Source of the DNA: Mycolicibacterium aromaticivorans JS19b1 = JCM 16368
GTDB taxonomy: Bacteria > Actinomycetota > Actinomycetes > Mycobacteriales > Mycobacteriaceae
Assembly (NCBI RefSeq): GCF_000559085.1
Contig: NZ_JALN02000001.1
Span: 5,022,001-5,086,000, forward strand
Length of the DNA: 64,000 nt
Direction of reading: 5' to 3'
The notes under the pieces are model-generated. The model made no database searches and was not told the origin of the DNA. It saw only the letters and a program-made list of their open reading frames with translations. Within the stretch, counting starts at the first letter, position 1; each line of letters opens with the position of its first letter. The translations under genes were made by a program, and so were the position numbers. This document shows positions 18,425-27,892 of this stretch, one piece after another.

Positions 18425-19336
18425 TCAGCTTTCAGCGCGGACCTGGTCCTTGACCGCTGGCACGATCGGCGGGGCGGTCTTCCAGTTCGGCAGGCCATCG
18501 GACTCCAGGCCTACCGGCCAGCCCTCCTCGTGCACCTGTGCCCAGTGCGAGTGATTGAGCTGGTGCAACGTGAAGCACGCGTTCAGCGCGTTGTAGAAGC
18601 CCATGTTGTCGACGGTTTGATTGACCGCTTCTTTGGCGAGCAGAGCCGCCATCGTGGGCACCTCGGCGATCCGCCGGGCGAATTCCAGCGTCTTGTCTGC
18701 GAGCTCGTCGTGGGGGAAGACCTTGGTGATCATGCCGAGCTGATACGCCTCGTCGACCTCCATCGCGTCACCTGTGAGCATCAGCTCCTTGGTCTTGCGG
18801 GGTCCGAACTCCCACGGATGGGCGAAGTATTCGACACCACACATACCCAGCCGGGTGCCCACCACGTCGGCGAACCGGGTGCCCTCGGCCGCGATGATCA
18901 GGTCGCACGCCCACATCAGCATCAGTGCTGCCGCGTAGACGTCGCCGTGCACCTGCGCGATGGTGATCTTGCGCAGGTCGCGCCACCGCCGGGTGTTGGC
19001 GAAGAAGTGATGCCACTCCTGCAGCATCAGCTTCTCCGCGCCCTCCCGGTTGGCGCCAAGGCCCTGAAAGCTCGGGTGCTGGTCCGGCCCCGGGCTGTAC
19101 TCGGCCCGCGACACCGCCGACCCGAGGTCGTGACCGGAAGAGAACATCGGGCCATGACCGCCCAGGATGACCACCCGAACCGTGTCGTCGGCCTCGGCTC
19201 GCAGGAACGCCTCGTTGAGCTCGACCAGCAGGCCGCGGTTCTGCGCGTTGCGTGCCTCGGGCCGGTTGAGCATGATGCGGACGATGCGGCCGTCATCGAG
19301 CTCTTCGTAGGTCAGGAAGCGGTAATCGGTGGACAT
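18425..19336 (-). CDS. Crotonase-fold protein (enoyl-CoA hydratase/isomerase family)
   Basis: The 303-residue protein has the crotonase fold: IVRIMLNRPEARNAQN at the N-terminus, the first oxyanion-hole segment FSSGHDLGSAV, and ACDLIIAAEGTRFAD. Two points are unusual. The second oxyanion segment reads VHGDVYAAALML where most enoyl-CoA hydratases have G-x-A-x-G-G-G, and the catalytic-Glu region is GMCGVEYFAHPWEFG. It may therefore be a hydrolase, isomerase or ring-cleaving member instead of a standard hydratase. It is the last gene of the six-gene leftward operon, 29 bases after the acyl-CoA synthetase gene. Confidence 0.82.
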   Translation of the reverse strand: MSTDYRFLTYEELDDGRIVRIMLNRPEARNAQNRGLLVELNEAFLRAEADDTVRVVILGGHGPMFSSGHDLGSAVSRAEYSPGPDQHPSFQGLGANREGAEKLMLQEWHHFFANTRRWRDLRKITIAQVHGDVYAAALMLMWACDLIIAAEGTRFADVVGTRLGMCGVEYFAHPWEFGPRKTKELMLTGDAMEVDEAYQLGMITKVFPHDELADKTLEFARRIAEVPTMAALLAKEAVNQTVDNMGFYNALNACFTLHQLNHSHWAQVHEEGWPVGLESDGLPNWKTAPPIVPAVKDQVRAES

Positions 19337-19365
19337 AGCGGCATTCTATGCAGACGAGAACGTCG

Positions 19366-20835
19366 TTACCCGAGGCGGGCGCGCAATTCGCGCTTGAGCA
19401 CCTTGCCGTAACTGTTCTTGGGCAGGTCGTCGACGAAGAGGTAGCGCTTTGGCCGTTTGAACCGGGCAATCCGATCGAGCAGGTGGGCGTCGAGCACATC
19501 GCCGGCGGCGGAGCCCACGACGAACGCCACGACGACCTCACCCCACTCGGGATCCGGCGCACCGACCACGCAGGCTTCGGCGACGTCCGGATGCTCCAGC
19601 AGCGCCTCCTCCACCTCCCGCGGATAGATGTTGCTACCACCGCTGATCACCACGTCCTTGGAGCGGTCGTGCAAGGTCAAGTAGCCACGGTCGTCGAACG
19701 AGCCCATGTCCCCGGTGTACAGCCAGCCCTGCCTGACGGTGTCGCGGGTGGCCGCCGGGTTGTTCCAATACCCGGACATCACCACGTCGCCACGACAGAC
19801 GATCTCGCCGATCTGGCCCGGCTCGGCGCGTGAGCCGTCCTGGCCCAGCACCGCCACCTCGACGCCGGAACGGGGGTATCCCACCGACCCGAGGATCTCG
19901 TCGCCGGCGAGTTCATGGTCGGCACGCCGCAAGCCGGTGATGGTCATCGGAGATTCACCCTGGCCGTAGATCTGTGCGAAGACCGGCCCGAACGCGGCCA
20001 TCGCCTTCTTCAGGCCGTCGACGTACATCGGGCCTCCGCCGTACACGATCGTGCGGAGGGCGGCGGGTGCCTTGCGCCCGGTGTCGACCAGGCGCTGAAT
20101 CATGGTGGGCGCCAGGAACGCTGAAGATCCCGGGTGTGCCGCGCAGAGATCGAGGAACTCCTCCGGGTCGAAGACGCCGGATGCGGCAACCACCTGCCGT
20201 GCGCCGCGCAATACGTAGGGCGCGATGTAGAGACCGGAGCCGTGCGACATCGGGGCGGCGTGCAGCAGGCTGCACTTCTCGTCCGGGGAATCGATATCGG
20301 CCAGATGTGCCACCGTCATCGCGGTGAGACTGCGGTGGGACAGCATCGCTCCCTTGGAGCGGCCGGTGGTACCGCTGGTGTAGAAGAGCCACGCCAGCGT
20401 CGACGGGTCGGTTACCGGGGCGTCAGCGGGCGGGGCGGTGAACAGCTGGTCGTAGTCCGGGCCGCCGATCTGTTCGACGCCGACCGGGGAGTGCGGGGTC
20501 AGTTCCGCCGCGATCTTAGGAGAAGCGAATACCATTGCCGCACCGCAGTCGTCGAGGATCTGTGCCATCTCGCGGGGATGGAGCTTGAAGTTGACTGGAA
20601 CGACGACGCACTCGGCCGCCCACACCGCGTAGAACAGCTCGATGATCTCCGCGCGGTTCTCGCTGGCGATCGCGATCCGCCGGCCTGGTGCGTGGACACG
20701 CCGAAGCGATGCGGCCAGTCGCAGCGCGCGCTGCCTGAGCTGGCTCCAGGTGTGCAGCTGCTGCTCGCCGCAATACACCGCGCCGCGGTCCCCGAAGCGG
20801 TCCGCGGCCTGATCGAGGGTGGCGAACAGGTTCAC
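19366..20835 (-). CDS. Acyl-CoA synthetase / AMP-dependent ligase
   Basis: This 489-residue ANL-superfamily enzyme shows the P-loop-like [11 protein letters not shown], the YGQGES segment, [13 protein letters not shown], the hinge [11 protein letters not shown] and the catalytic-lysine region [13 protein letters not shown]. It activates a carboxylic acid to its CoA thioester through an acyl-AMP. The GTG start overlaps the stop of the SDR gene by 4 bases (GTGA), which fixes the start against a much longer open frame. It is one of two such ligases in the same operon, suggesting that two different acids, or an acid and its later intermediate, are activated. Confidence 0.9.
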   Translation of the reverse strand: MNLFATLDQAADRFGDRGAVYCGEQQLHTWSQLRQRALRLAASLRRVHAPGRRIAIASENRAEIIELFYAVWAAECVVVPVNFKLHPREMAQILDDCGAAMVFASPKIAAELTPHSPVGVEQIGGPDYDQLFTAPPADAPVTDPSTLAWLFYTSGTTGRSKGAMLSHRSLTAMTVAHLADIDSPDEKCSLLHAAPMSHGSGLYIAPYVLRGARQVVAASGVFDPEEFLDLCAAHPGSSAFLAPTMIQRLVDTGRKAPAALRTIVYGGGPMYVDGLKKAMAAFGPVFAQIYGQGESPMTITGLRRADHELAGDEILGSVGYPRSGVEVAVLGQDGSRAEPGQIGEIVCRGDVVMSGYWNNPAATRDTVRQGWLYTGDMGSFDDRGYLTLHDRSKDVVISGGSNIYPREVEEALLEHPDVAEACVVGAPDPEWGEVVVAFVVGSAAGDVLDAHLLDRIARFKRPKRYLFVDDLPKNSYGKVLKRELRARLG

Positions 20836-21614
20836 CGGGCGACCCACTCTGAGGTCAGCGCGAAGTCGGACAGATACTTGGTGGAGCTCCAGCCTCCGTC
20901 GACCACGATGGTCTGGCCGTTGACGAAACTGCCTGCGGGGGAGCACAAGAACGCCACCGTGCCGGCGATGTCCTCGACCCGGCCCAGCCGGGTGTGCGGT
21001 GTCATCTCCGTCTGCATCTTCCGGAAGCCGGGGTCGTCCAAGCGGTGCTCCACCATCGGGGTGACCGTGACGCCCGGCGCGACGGCGTTGCTGCGAATCC
21101 CTTGTGCGCCGTACTGGCACGCGATGTGCATGGTCAGTGCGGTCAGACCGCCCTTTGCTGCGGAGTAGGCGCCGCCACGCAGACCGCCGACCACCGCGAA
21201 GGTCGACGTGACATTGATGATGGCCGAACCTACTCGCATGTGTGGGATGACGTCGCGGGCGAGCCGGAACGGCGCGCGCAGCATGACGCCGAGGAAGTAG
21301 TCGAGCGTCTCGTCGTCGGTTTCGTGCAGCGGTTTCGGGCTGCCGACACCGGCGTTGTTGATCAGGAAGTCGACATGTCCCCATCGGGAGACCGCCTCCT
21401 CGACGATCCGCTGCGGCGCATCGTCGTCGGTGAGGTCGACCGCCAGGGTGGCCACCCGGTTGGGATCGCCGATTGCGTCGGCCAGCGCGGCCAGCCGGCC
21501 CGCGTCGCGCCCGGTGCCGACGACAGCCATACCCGCCGCAGCGAGCGTTGTGGCGCAGGCGAATCCGATTCCGCTGCTTGCCCCCGTCACCACCGCCACC
21601 TGTGGATCACTCAT
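20832..21614 (-). CDS. Short-chain dehydrogenase/reductase
   Basis: The 260-residue classical SDR has the [10 protein letters not shown] cofactor motif, DLTD, the NNAG motif (LINNAGVG), the YSAAK active-site Tyr-x3-Lys with an upstream Ser (VTSTF), and the C-terminal [12 protein letters not shown]. It probably oxidises a hydroxy group or reduces a ketone with NAD(P)(H) in the catabolic route of this locus. Its ends overlap both neighbouring genes (8 bases upstream, 4 downstream), showing tight operon structure. Confidence 0.9.
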   Translation of the reverse strand: MSDPQVAVVTGASSGIGFACATTLAAAGMAVVGTGRDAGRLAALADAIGDPNRVATLAVDLTDDDAPQRIVEEAVSRWGHVDFLINNAGVGSPKPLHETDDETLDYFLGVMLRAPFRLARDVIPHMRVGSAIINVTSTFAVVGGLRGGAYSAAKGGLTALTMHIACQYGAQGIRSNAVAPGVTVTPMVEHRLDDPGFRKMQTEMTPHTRLGRVEDIAGTVAFLCSPAGSFVNGQTIVVDGGWSSTKYLSDFALTSEWVAR

Positions 21615-23169
21615 CCGCGTCGACCAATCTTGCTCGAATTCGATGTTTCAGTACCTTGCCTGCGTCGTTCTTGGGCAGTGCGTCCCAGACGACGACCTGC
21701 TCGGGCCACTTGAACTTCGCGACACCGGTGGCCTGCAGGAAGTCGCGCAGATCGCCGACGTCTGGCCCCGGCGCCCGATCGGTGACGATCACCGCACACG
21801 CCCGCTCGCCGGTGCGCCGGTCGGGGACTCCGACGATCGCGATCTCGCTGATGCCGGGGTGGCCGAGCAGTACGTCCTCGACTTCCTTGGGGGAGATGTT
21901 CTCGCCGTTGCGGATCACGATCTCCTTGGCCCGGCCGGTGACCACGAGATAGCGGCCGTCCACCCAATGACCGAGATCGCCGGTGCGGAAATAACCGTCA
22001 GCATCGAAGGCGTCGGTGTTGTCCTCCGGATGCAGGTAGCCCAGCAGCATCTGCGGACCGCGGGCCCGGATTTCACCGTCCACGATCGTGACGTCGGCGA
22101 TGCCGGGTCGGCCGTCGGTGTCGGCGGCCCGGTCGCGATCGTCGGGAGCGCCGATCGTAGTGACCGGCACCTCGGTGGAGCCGTACACCCGGGAGACCAG
22201 CGCCCGCTCGAAATAGTCAGCGGCAGTGCGGATCAGCTGCGGCGAAACCGAGGCACCGCCACAGATGAACACCCGCAGGTCGGGTAGTCGGGTGTTCGCG
22301 CGTTGGGCGGCGGCGAGAATCGCCTGCAGGAACGGCGTCGCGCCGGCCATGTGCGTGCAGTGCTCGGCGGTCAGTAGTGCGACCGCGTCCTCGGAGTTCC
22401 ACCGGTCCATCAGCACCGCGGTGGTTCCCAGCAGGACTGGGCATTCGAACGCATAGATCGAGCCACCGATGTGGGCGATGGGGGAGGGCACCAAGAATGC
22501 CGATCCGGGTTCGATCAGCCAGTGTCTGCCGATCTGGCGGATCAAAGCGTGAATCGAATTATGGCTGTGAAGAACCCCTTTGGGGCGTCCGGTGGTGCCG
22601 GAGGTGTAGAGGATCATCCGGACGGCGTTGGGGTCGAGAGCCGGAGCCGGCGCCGGCTGCGTCGGGAGCGAGTCGAACGCGAGCTGCCCGGCCAAGGGTT
22701 CGCCGCGCACCACGATGACAAGAGGTGGATCGGGCAGCGTCGCGGTGACCCGTTGGAGCATTGCCGCATAGGCGTGACCGCCGACGTCGCCGGGCACGAA
22801 GATCATTCGCACATCGGCATCGGCCAGGATGAAAGCCAGCTCGTGGTCGCGCAGCGACGGCAGAATCGGGTTGACCACCATGCCGGCCGCGGTCGCGGCG
22901 TGATAGACGATCGCCGCTTCATGCCAGTTGGGCAACATGAACGACACCACGCTTCCGGCGGGTATCCGGTTGAGCATCACGCCGGCAAGCCCGGTCGCGC
23001 GATCGTGAAGCGTTGCGCAGTCGAGGCGCACCGGGCCGTCGATGACAACCTCCCGCCGCGGGGTGTCGCGGGCGGCGGCGGTCAGTGCGTCGGCCAGGGT
23101 GTCGTGCACCCACAAGCCGGAAACATAGGCCCGGGTGGCCAATTCGGCGTCACGCTGCGCGGTGCGCAC
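21607..23169 (-). CDS. Acyl-CoA synthetase / AMP-dependent ligase
   Basis: This 520-residue ANL enzyme has [19 protein letters not shown], the [13 protein letters not shown] motif, the hinge [16 protein letters not shown] and the C-terminal catalytic [11 protein letters not shown]. It forms an acyl-CoA from a free acid, ATP and CoA. The family resembles cyclohexanecarboxylate- or steroid-acid-type CoA ligases of actinobacteria, but the substrate cannot be read from motifs. The GTG start has GAAGGG upstream and lies 6 bases after the GntR stop. Confidence 0.9.
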   Translation of the reverse strand: MRTAQRDAELATRAYVSGLWVHDTLADALTAAARDTPRREVVIDGPVRLDCATLHDRATGLAGVMLNRIPAGSVVSFMLPNWHEAAIVYHAATAAGMVVNPILPSLRDHELAFILADADVRMIFVPGDVGGHAYAAMLQRVTATLPDPPLVIVVRGEPLAGQLAFDSLPTQPAPAPALDPNAVRMILYTSGTTGRPKGVLHSHNSIHALIRQIGRHWLIEPGSAFLVPSPIAHIGGSIYAFECPVLLGTTAVLMDRWNSEDAVALLTAEHCTHMAGATPFLQAILAAAQRANTRLPDLRVFICGGASVSPQLIRTAADYFERALVSRVYGSTEVPVTTIGAPDDRDRAADTDGRPGIADVTIVDGEIRARGPQMLLGYLHPEDNTDAFDADGYFRTGDLGHWVDGRYLVVTGRAKEIVIRNGENISPKEVEDVLLGHPGISEIAIVGVPDRRTGERACAVIVTDRAPGPDVGDLRDFLQATGVAKFKWPEQVVVWDALPKNDAGKVLKHRIRARLVDADE

Positions 23170-23175
23170 TGCCCG

Positions 23176-23916
23176 TCAGCCCTTCACCCGTCGCATCGTC
23201 ATCGAGTGGCGGAACCGCGAGGCCGGGTGGGTGTTGACGGTCACCTGGGCGATCTCGCCATCGGACGTGATGTAGGTTCGTTGCATCTCGAGGGCGGGTG
23301 TACTCGGTTCGACCTTGAGCCGGCCGGCCAGCTCGACGCTGATCTGGACAGCGGAGATCTCCTGCCGCACTTCAACGATGCTCAGCCCGAACAGGTCCTC
23401 GATGAGTGGGAAGATCGGCCCGCTATGGTTCTGCAGCATCCGGCCCACGGCCGCGAACGCGCGGTTGATGTAATACTCGGTACGGCAGACCGGGGCGTCG
23501 GCTCCGTCGGCGCCGCGGAATCCCCAAACTGCCAGCCAGTCTTCGCCGGCCGTCAAACCTGTTCGGTGCTCGAGTTCGTCGTCGATGGGCACCATGGCGA
23601 TCGATTCGATGGCGAAGCGGGCGCCCGTCGCGAAGGCCAGCAGATCGTTGATGGACACCACGTCCTGGACGTAGGCGTGCGCCGACGGCCTGGGCACCAC
23701 CATCGTGCCCGCCCGCGGCCGGGACGACACCAGGTTGTCCTCACGCAGCCGTCGCAAGGCTTCGCGTACCGTATACCGGCTGACCGAAAACCGTTGGCAC
23801 AGTTCATGTTCGGTGGGCAGCTGAGAACCGACGGGATACACCCCGTCCACGATCTCCTTGCGCAGCGTGCGGGCCACCTGAATATAGCGGTGGTCGCCGG
23901 ACTCGGGAGGCGACAT
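23176..23916 (-). CDS. GntR/HutC family transcriptional regulator
   Basis: The 246-residue protein has an N-terminal winged helix (YIQVARTLRKEIVDG, then QLPTEHELCQRFSVSRYTVR, about residues 10-75) and a C-terminal UTRA ligand-sensing domain (EYYINRAF and related segments, about 95-240), the HutC subfamily. It lies in the leftward operon, one base after the propeller gene, and is the only regulator in the 18-gene locus. Two palindromic sites in the divergent promoter region between 25507 and 25664 are its likely operators. HutC-type proteins usually repress until a pathway metabolite binds. Confidence 0.9.
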   Translation of the reverse strand: MSPPESGDHRYIQVARTLRKEIVDGVYPVGSQLPTEHELCQRFSVSRYTVREALRRLREDNLVSSRPRAGTMVVPRPSAHAYVQDVVSINDLLAFATGARFAIESIAMVPIDDELEHRTGLTAGEDWLAVWGFRGADGADAPVCRTEYYINRAFAAVGRMLQNHSGPIFPLIEDLFGLSIVEVRQEISAVQISVELAGRLKVEPSTPALEMQRTYITSDGEIAQVTVNTHPASRFRHSMTMRRVKG

Positions 23917-23917
23917 G

Positions 23918-25507
23918 TCAGCCGCCCCGATGCAGGGCCAGGACGCTGCCGTCGGCATCGGCCGAGACGTATAGGGTGCCGTCCAGCGCGGTGGCGATCC
24001 CGGCGAACGGTCCCTGGGGACCCGAGAACGGCGGCATGCCGCGCAGCGGTTTGGGGGTGACGCCAGGTGGTGCGCCGACCGGAAGACCCGAGGCGATCGT
24101 GGTTCGCGATCCGCTGTCCAGATCGACTTCGAGCACTGACTTGGCCTCCGCGTCGACGATGTAGAGCCGGTTGCCGTCCACCAGAATGCCCTGCGGACAA
24201 CCCAATCCGTCCACCACCGGCTCGATCGTGCCGCCGTCGACCCTGACCACACGGCCGCGTTCGCTGACCAGCGGGCTGCCATCGGGTCCGAACGCCACCC
24301 CGACCGGGGTGTCGAGTCCGGTTGCCAGTACCTCGATGCGACCGGCGTCCACGGACACCAGTCTCCCGGTGCCCTGCTCGACGGCGACGATTCCACGCGC
24401 TCCGACGGCCACCCCGTAGAGCTGGTCCAATCCGTCTGCCAGAAAATCACTTTCGCCATCGGTCGGACGGAATCGGGCGACCTGCCCCCCTGAGGTCGTC
24501 ACCACGAATTCGCCCGGCCCCGTCGCGGTCACACCCCGGATGAAACCGGGGTAGCCGGGGCTGAACAGCATGCCGAGGGTATGTAGCACGCCATCGGCGC
24601 CCAGTGCATAGAAGTAGGTGCCGTCAGCGATGTAGACCACGCCGTCGGAGCCGACCGTGAGGTCCAACGGCCAGTTCAGCCCGCCGGGCAGCGCCGTGCG
24701 GGTCCGCAAACCGGCGAGGACCTCGGTGATCTCACCGGTGAAGTTGGAGACGAACAGTCTGTTTCCCACGAAGGTGAGGTTGTCCAGCCCGGGACTGAGG
24801 TTGGCCAGTACGGTCTGCTCGCCGGTGCGCGGATCGATCTGCAGCACCTGGCCGCTGTGGACCTGGGTGGAGACCAGATTGCCGTTCGCGTCGAACTTGA
24901 CGGCGTCGGGCACGCCGAGACCCGTCGCCACCACTTCGGGCTCACCGCCGTCCGGATCGATTCGCCAGATCGCGTTGGCGCCCATCACCGGGAAGTACAG
25001 CAGCCCGTCGGGTCCGACCTCCATCGCGTTGGGTGAGGGCGCATTCTCCAGCAGGATGCGCGGCGGCCCGCCGGCCGGATCGAGCTCCATGATGCGGCCA
25101 CCCTCGCGGCATTCACCGATGAAGAGCCGGCCGTGGTGCACGGTGATGCCGTTGGCGCATGGCACATCGTCGCGCAGCACCCGGGTGGTGCCGTCGGCGG
25201 CGCGCGCGCTGACCCGCCCGTCCATCACCTCGGTGGCGTAGAGGTTCCCGGCATCGTCGAACGCGACGTCATCGGGGGCGATGATGTCGCCGCCCTTGGC
25301 GCTGATCGTGTCGAGTGATCCGGTCCCGATGTCCAGGGCGCTGATCTGGCTGCCGGTCACCTGCGCGATGTACACCCGACCGTCCGGACCGGTCCGCAGA
25401 CCGTTGGCCCCGAACAGTCGGCTGGGTGCGGTTCGGCGTTCGACTGTCCAGCCCTCGGCCACCACCGGGGGTTGGACGAGGGTGAAGCGGCCGTTCTGCT
25501 GCAGCAT
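23918..25507 (-). CDS. SMP-30/gluconolactonase-like double beta-propeller protein
   Basis: The 529-residue product consists of repeated propeller blades of the form GPDGRVYIA ... GNLYATEV. About residues 35-270 and 275-515 each look like one six-blade SMP-30/NHL propeller, so the protein is twice the usual length of about 300. SMP-30 members are Ca- or Zn-dependent lactonases. Next to a Baeyer-Villiger enzyme, hydrolysis of a lactone is an attractive but unproven role. No signal peptide is seen. The frame is open to an ATG at 25555, but a GntR-type palindrome lies at 25533-25546, so the ATG at 25507 is preferred. It is the first gene of the leftward operon. Confidence 0.78.
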   Translation of the reverse strand: MLQQNGRFTLVQPPVVAEGWTVERRTAPSRLFGANGLRTGPDGRVYIAQVTGSQISALDIGTGSLDTISAKGGDIIAPDDVAFDDAGNLYATEVMDGRVSARAADGTTRVLRDDVPCANGITVHHGRLFIGECREGGRIMELDPAGGPPRILLENAPSPNAMEVGPDGLLYFPVMGANAIWRIDPDGGEPEVVATGLGVPDAVKFDANGNLVSTQVHSGQVLQIDPRTGEQTVLANLSPGLDNLTFVGNRLFVSNFTGEITEVLAGLRTRTALPGGLNWPLDLTVGSDGVVYIADGTYFYALGADGVLHTLGMLFSPGYPGFIRGVTATGPGEFVVTTSGGQVARFRPTDGESDFLADGLDQLYGVAVGARGIVAVEQGTGRLVSVDAGRIEVLATGLDTPVGVAFGPDGSPLVSERGRVVRVDGGTIEPVVDGLGCPQGILVDGNRLYIVDAEAKSVLEVDLDSGSRTTIASGLPVGAPPGVTPKPLRGMPPFSGPQGPFAGIATALDGTLYVSADADGSVLALHRGG

Positions 25508-25532
25508 CACGGCGTGACCGTACCAAGCTGAT

Positions 25533-25546
25533 TTAGTCCAGACAAT
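25533..25546. promoter_or_regulatory. Candidate GntR operator, imperfect copy
   Basis: TTAGTCCAGACAAT is an imperfect version of the palindrome found 97 bases to the right; both share GTCC-RGAC flanked by TT and AA. It is 26 bases upstream of the preferred start of the leftward operon, where a bound repressor would block transcription. Confidence 0.55.
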
Positions 25547-25629
25547 AGGCGTCATATTTCTTCGTTGAGACCCTTGACGTCGCTATAACCGCTGCGGAAT
25601 CATGTTCTCCATTCGGCAGAGTGCAGCTA

Positions 25630-25643
25630 TTTGTCCGGACAAA
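25630..25643. promoter_or_regulatory. Candidate GntR operator, perfect palindrome
   Basis: TTTGTCCGGACAAA is a perfect 14-base palindrome 20 bases upstream of the first gene of the rightward operon. GntR-family operators commonly have GT ... AC symmetric halves. With the second copy at 25533-25546 it brackets the divergent promoters, so one regulator can control both operons. Confidence 0.65.
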
Positions 25644-25663
25644 ATATCGAGTGAAAGCAGGGT

Positions 25664-26506
25664 ATGGCGGATCTCCTCAAGCTCGACGGCCGCATCGTGG
25701 TGGTGTCGGGCGCCGGCGGCGGCATTGGAACCGCCGTCGCCGACATGGCCGCACGGGCCGGCGCGACCGTCGTGGCTGTCAGCCGCTCGCGGGACAACCT
25801 CGACACCCACATCGGTCCGCTGATCGCTGACGGACTGCCGATCGTGCCGGTGACGGCCGACGCCGCGACCGATGACGGGATCGCGGCTGTGCTGGCCGCG
25901 GTGCGCAGCACCGAGGGGCGATTGCACGGCCTGGTCAACATTGCCGGCGGTGCCGCGCCCTCGACGTGGATGCCCGCCACCCGGGTCAGCCGTGACGACT
26001 GGCGGGACCTGTTCACCGCCAACCTGGAGACGATGTTCTTCATGAGTCAGGCGGTGGCCGCCGAGATCCGGGCAGTCGGTGGCCCTGGCTCAATCGTGTC
26101 GGTCTCGTCGATCAGCGGCATGAACACCGCGCCCTTCCACATCGCCTACGGCACAGCCAAGGCTGCGATCGTCGCGGCCACCCGCACCCTCGCGGTCGAA
26201 CTCGCACCCGCCGAGATCCGGGTCAACGCGGTTGCGCCCGGGGTCACCGAGACAGCGGCGTCGCGCACCTACGTCGACGCCGATCCGGAACGGGACCGAG
26301 CGGCGATCGCGATGGGACGGCGGGGGCAACCGGAAGAACAGGCCGGCGCCATCGTGTTCCTGCTCTCGGACCTCGCCAGTTACATCACTGGCCAAACCCT
26401 GCTCGTCGACGGTGGCCTGGACCTGCGGTGGAGCCACCTGCGTGCCGACAACACCTCGCTGTTCCTCAAGGACGACGACTTCCGCCGCGAAATCAGCAGG
26501 CCCTGA
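25664..26506 (+). CDS. Short-chain dehydrogenase/reductase
   Basis: The 280-residue SDR has SGAGGGIGTAVA (cofactor loop), the VNIAGG variant of NNAG, SSISGMNTAPFHIAYGTAK with the active-site Ser, Tyr and Lys, and TGQTLLVDGGLD. A C-terminal extension of about 25 residues follows. It is the first gene of the rightward twelve-gene operon and probably oxidises an alcohol to the ketone later used by the monooxygenase. The stop is 12 bases from the Rieske gene start. Confidence 0.9.
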   Translation: MADLLKLDGRIVVVSGAGGGIGTAVADMAARAGATVVAVSRSRDNLDTHIGPLIADGLPIVPVTADAATDDGIAAVLAAVRSTEGRLHGLVNIAGGAAPSTWMPATRVSRDDWRDLFTANLETMFFMSQAVAAEIRAVGGPGSIVSVSSISGMNTAPFHIAYGTAKAAIVAATRTLAVELAPAEIRVNAVAPGVTETAASRTYVDADPERDRAAIAMGRRGQPEEQAGAIVFLLSDLASYITGQTLLVDGGLDLRWSHLRADNTSLFLKDDDFRREISRP

Positions 26507-26518
26507 AAGGACGTGAGG

Positions 26519-27892
26519 ATGGGCGAAGTGGAGAGTGTCGACGAGCTCGCGGAGCCGATGACCATCGGCGTAGATGCCTACATCTCGCCGGATTACGCCC
26601 GTGCTGAACGCGACAAGCTGTGGCGCAAGGTCTGGCAGCAGGTCGGCCGGGTGGAGGAACTGCCCGAGGTGGGCAGCTACCTGACCTACGACATCCTCGA
26701 CGACTCGATCATCGTCGTACGAACCGGCGCGGACACCTTCGCCGCACACCACAACGTGTGTATGCACCGCGGCCGCCGGCTGGTGGACACCCCGGCAGGT
26801 GCGAAACATGCTGTCGGACGGGCCCGTAAGTCGTTCGTCTGCGGATTCCACGGCTGGACATACGGTCTGGACGGCACCTGCACCCATATCCGGGAAGAGG
26901 CCGACTGGAAGGGTGCGCTGAATCCGGACAACACCCGGCTCCGGCCGGTGAACGTCGGCACCTGGGGTGGCTGGCTGTGGGTCAACATGGATCCCGACTG
27001 CGAACCGTTGGCGGACTACCTGTTCCCGGCCGCGAAGATCCTCGATCCGTTCGGGTTGGAGAACATGCGGTGCAAGTGGCGCAAATGGGTGCATTTCGAC
27101 TGCAATTGGAAAGTCGCGCTGGAAGCGTTCAACGAGACCTATCACGTCTTCACCACACATCCGGAGTTCAACAAATTCGGGGAATTCAAGGGCTGGGCCA
27201 AGGCGCAGGGCCGGCACAGCAACATCGGCTACGACGCTCCGGAGGACATGGCCGAGACGAAGTCAAAGATCAGGCTCGGGACCGGTGACCCCCGGATCTC
27301 CACCGCGGAGATGCAGGTGTACACCATGGAGGAAACCAACGCCACCACCACGGCGACCCTGGTGGCCGCCGCATTGCGACTCGTCGACGAATTGCCCGAG
27401 GGCACCCCCGCCGACAAGGTTCTGGAGCACTGGCTGGCCTCCGCGCGGCGCGACGACGAGGCACGCGGGGTCTTCTGGCCGACGATCCCTGCCGATATCC
27501 TCGGTCAGAGCGGCACCGCGTGGCAGCTGTTCCCGAACTTCCAGATCGGTCAGGGCCTGACCAGTGCACTGTGCTACGGGGCGCGCCCCGACCCGGGCTA
27601 CGACCCGGATAAGTGCATCTTCGAGGTCTCGGTGTTCGAGCTCTATCCCAAAGGGGCCGAGCCCCAAACGGAGTGGGAGTACACCCCGGTGGGCGATCCG
27701 CGGTGGCGCAGTGTGCTGCCGCAGGACTTCTCCAACATGGCCGCCGTCCAGAAGGGGATGAAGTCGCTGGGTTTTCCCGGTACACAGCCGAACCCGTACC
27801 GCGAGCGCAGCACCGTCAACCTGCACCACCAGTTGTCGAAGTACATGGGCACCGGGCAACCCCGACCGCTCGCAGAGGAGGACGGTCGATGA
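26519..27892 (+). CDS. Rieske oxygenase large (alpha) subunit
   Basis: The 457-residue protein has a Rieske domain (VCMHRGRRLV and CGFHGWTYGLDG, about residues 80-120) and a catalytic domain with NETYHVFTTHPEF, which carries the two iron-binding His. It belongs to the aromatic-ring-hydroxylating dioxygenase alpha-subunit type. No beta subunit, ferredoxin or reductase is encoded in the locus, so electrons must come from elsewhere. The ATG at 26519 is 7 bases after the AAAGGA ribosome binding site; a GTG two codons earlier is too close to it. The stop overlaps the start of the next gene by 3-4 bases (ATGA). Hydroxylation of the growth substrate is the likely role. Confidence 0.88.
   Translation: MGEVESVDELAEPMTIGVDAYISPDYARAERDKLWRKVWQQVGRVEELPEVGSYLTYDILDDSIIVVRTGADTFAAHHNVCMHRGRRLVDTPAGAKHAVGRARKSFVCGFHGWTYGLDGTCTHIREEADWKGALNPDNTRLRPVNVGTWGGWLWVNMDPDCEPLADYLFPAAKILDPFGLENMRCKWRKWVHFDCNWKVALEAFNETYHVFTTHPEFNKFGEFKGWAKAQGRHSNIGYDAPEDMAETKSKIRLGTGDPRISTAEMQVYTMEETNATTTATLVAAALRLVDELPEGTPADKVLEHWLASARRDDEARGVFWPTIPADILGQSGTAWQLFPNFQIGQGLTSALCYGARPDPGYDPDKCIFEVSVFELYPKGAEPQTEWEYTPVGDPRWRSVLPQDFSNMAAVQKGMKSLGFPGTQPNPYRERSTVNLHHQLSKYMGTGQPRPLAEEDGR

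Noticed and set aside
19366..21384. A 672-residue frame covering the acyl-CoA synthetase
   Set aside because: The extra N-terminal 183 residues are the antisense/shifted reading of the SDR gene; the GTGA overlap at 20835 gives the true start.
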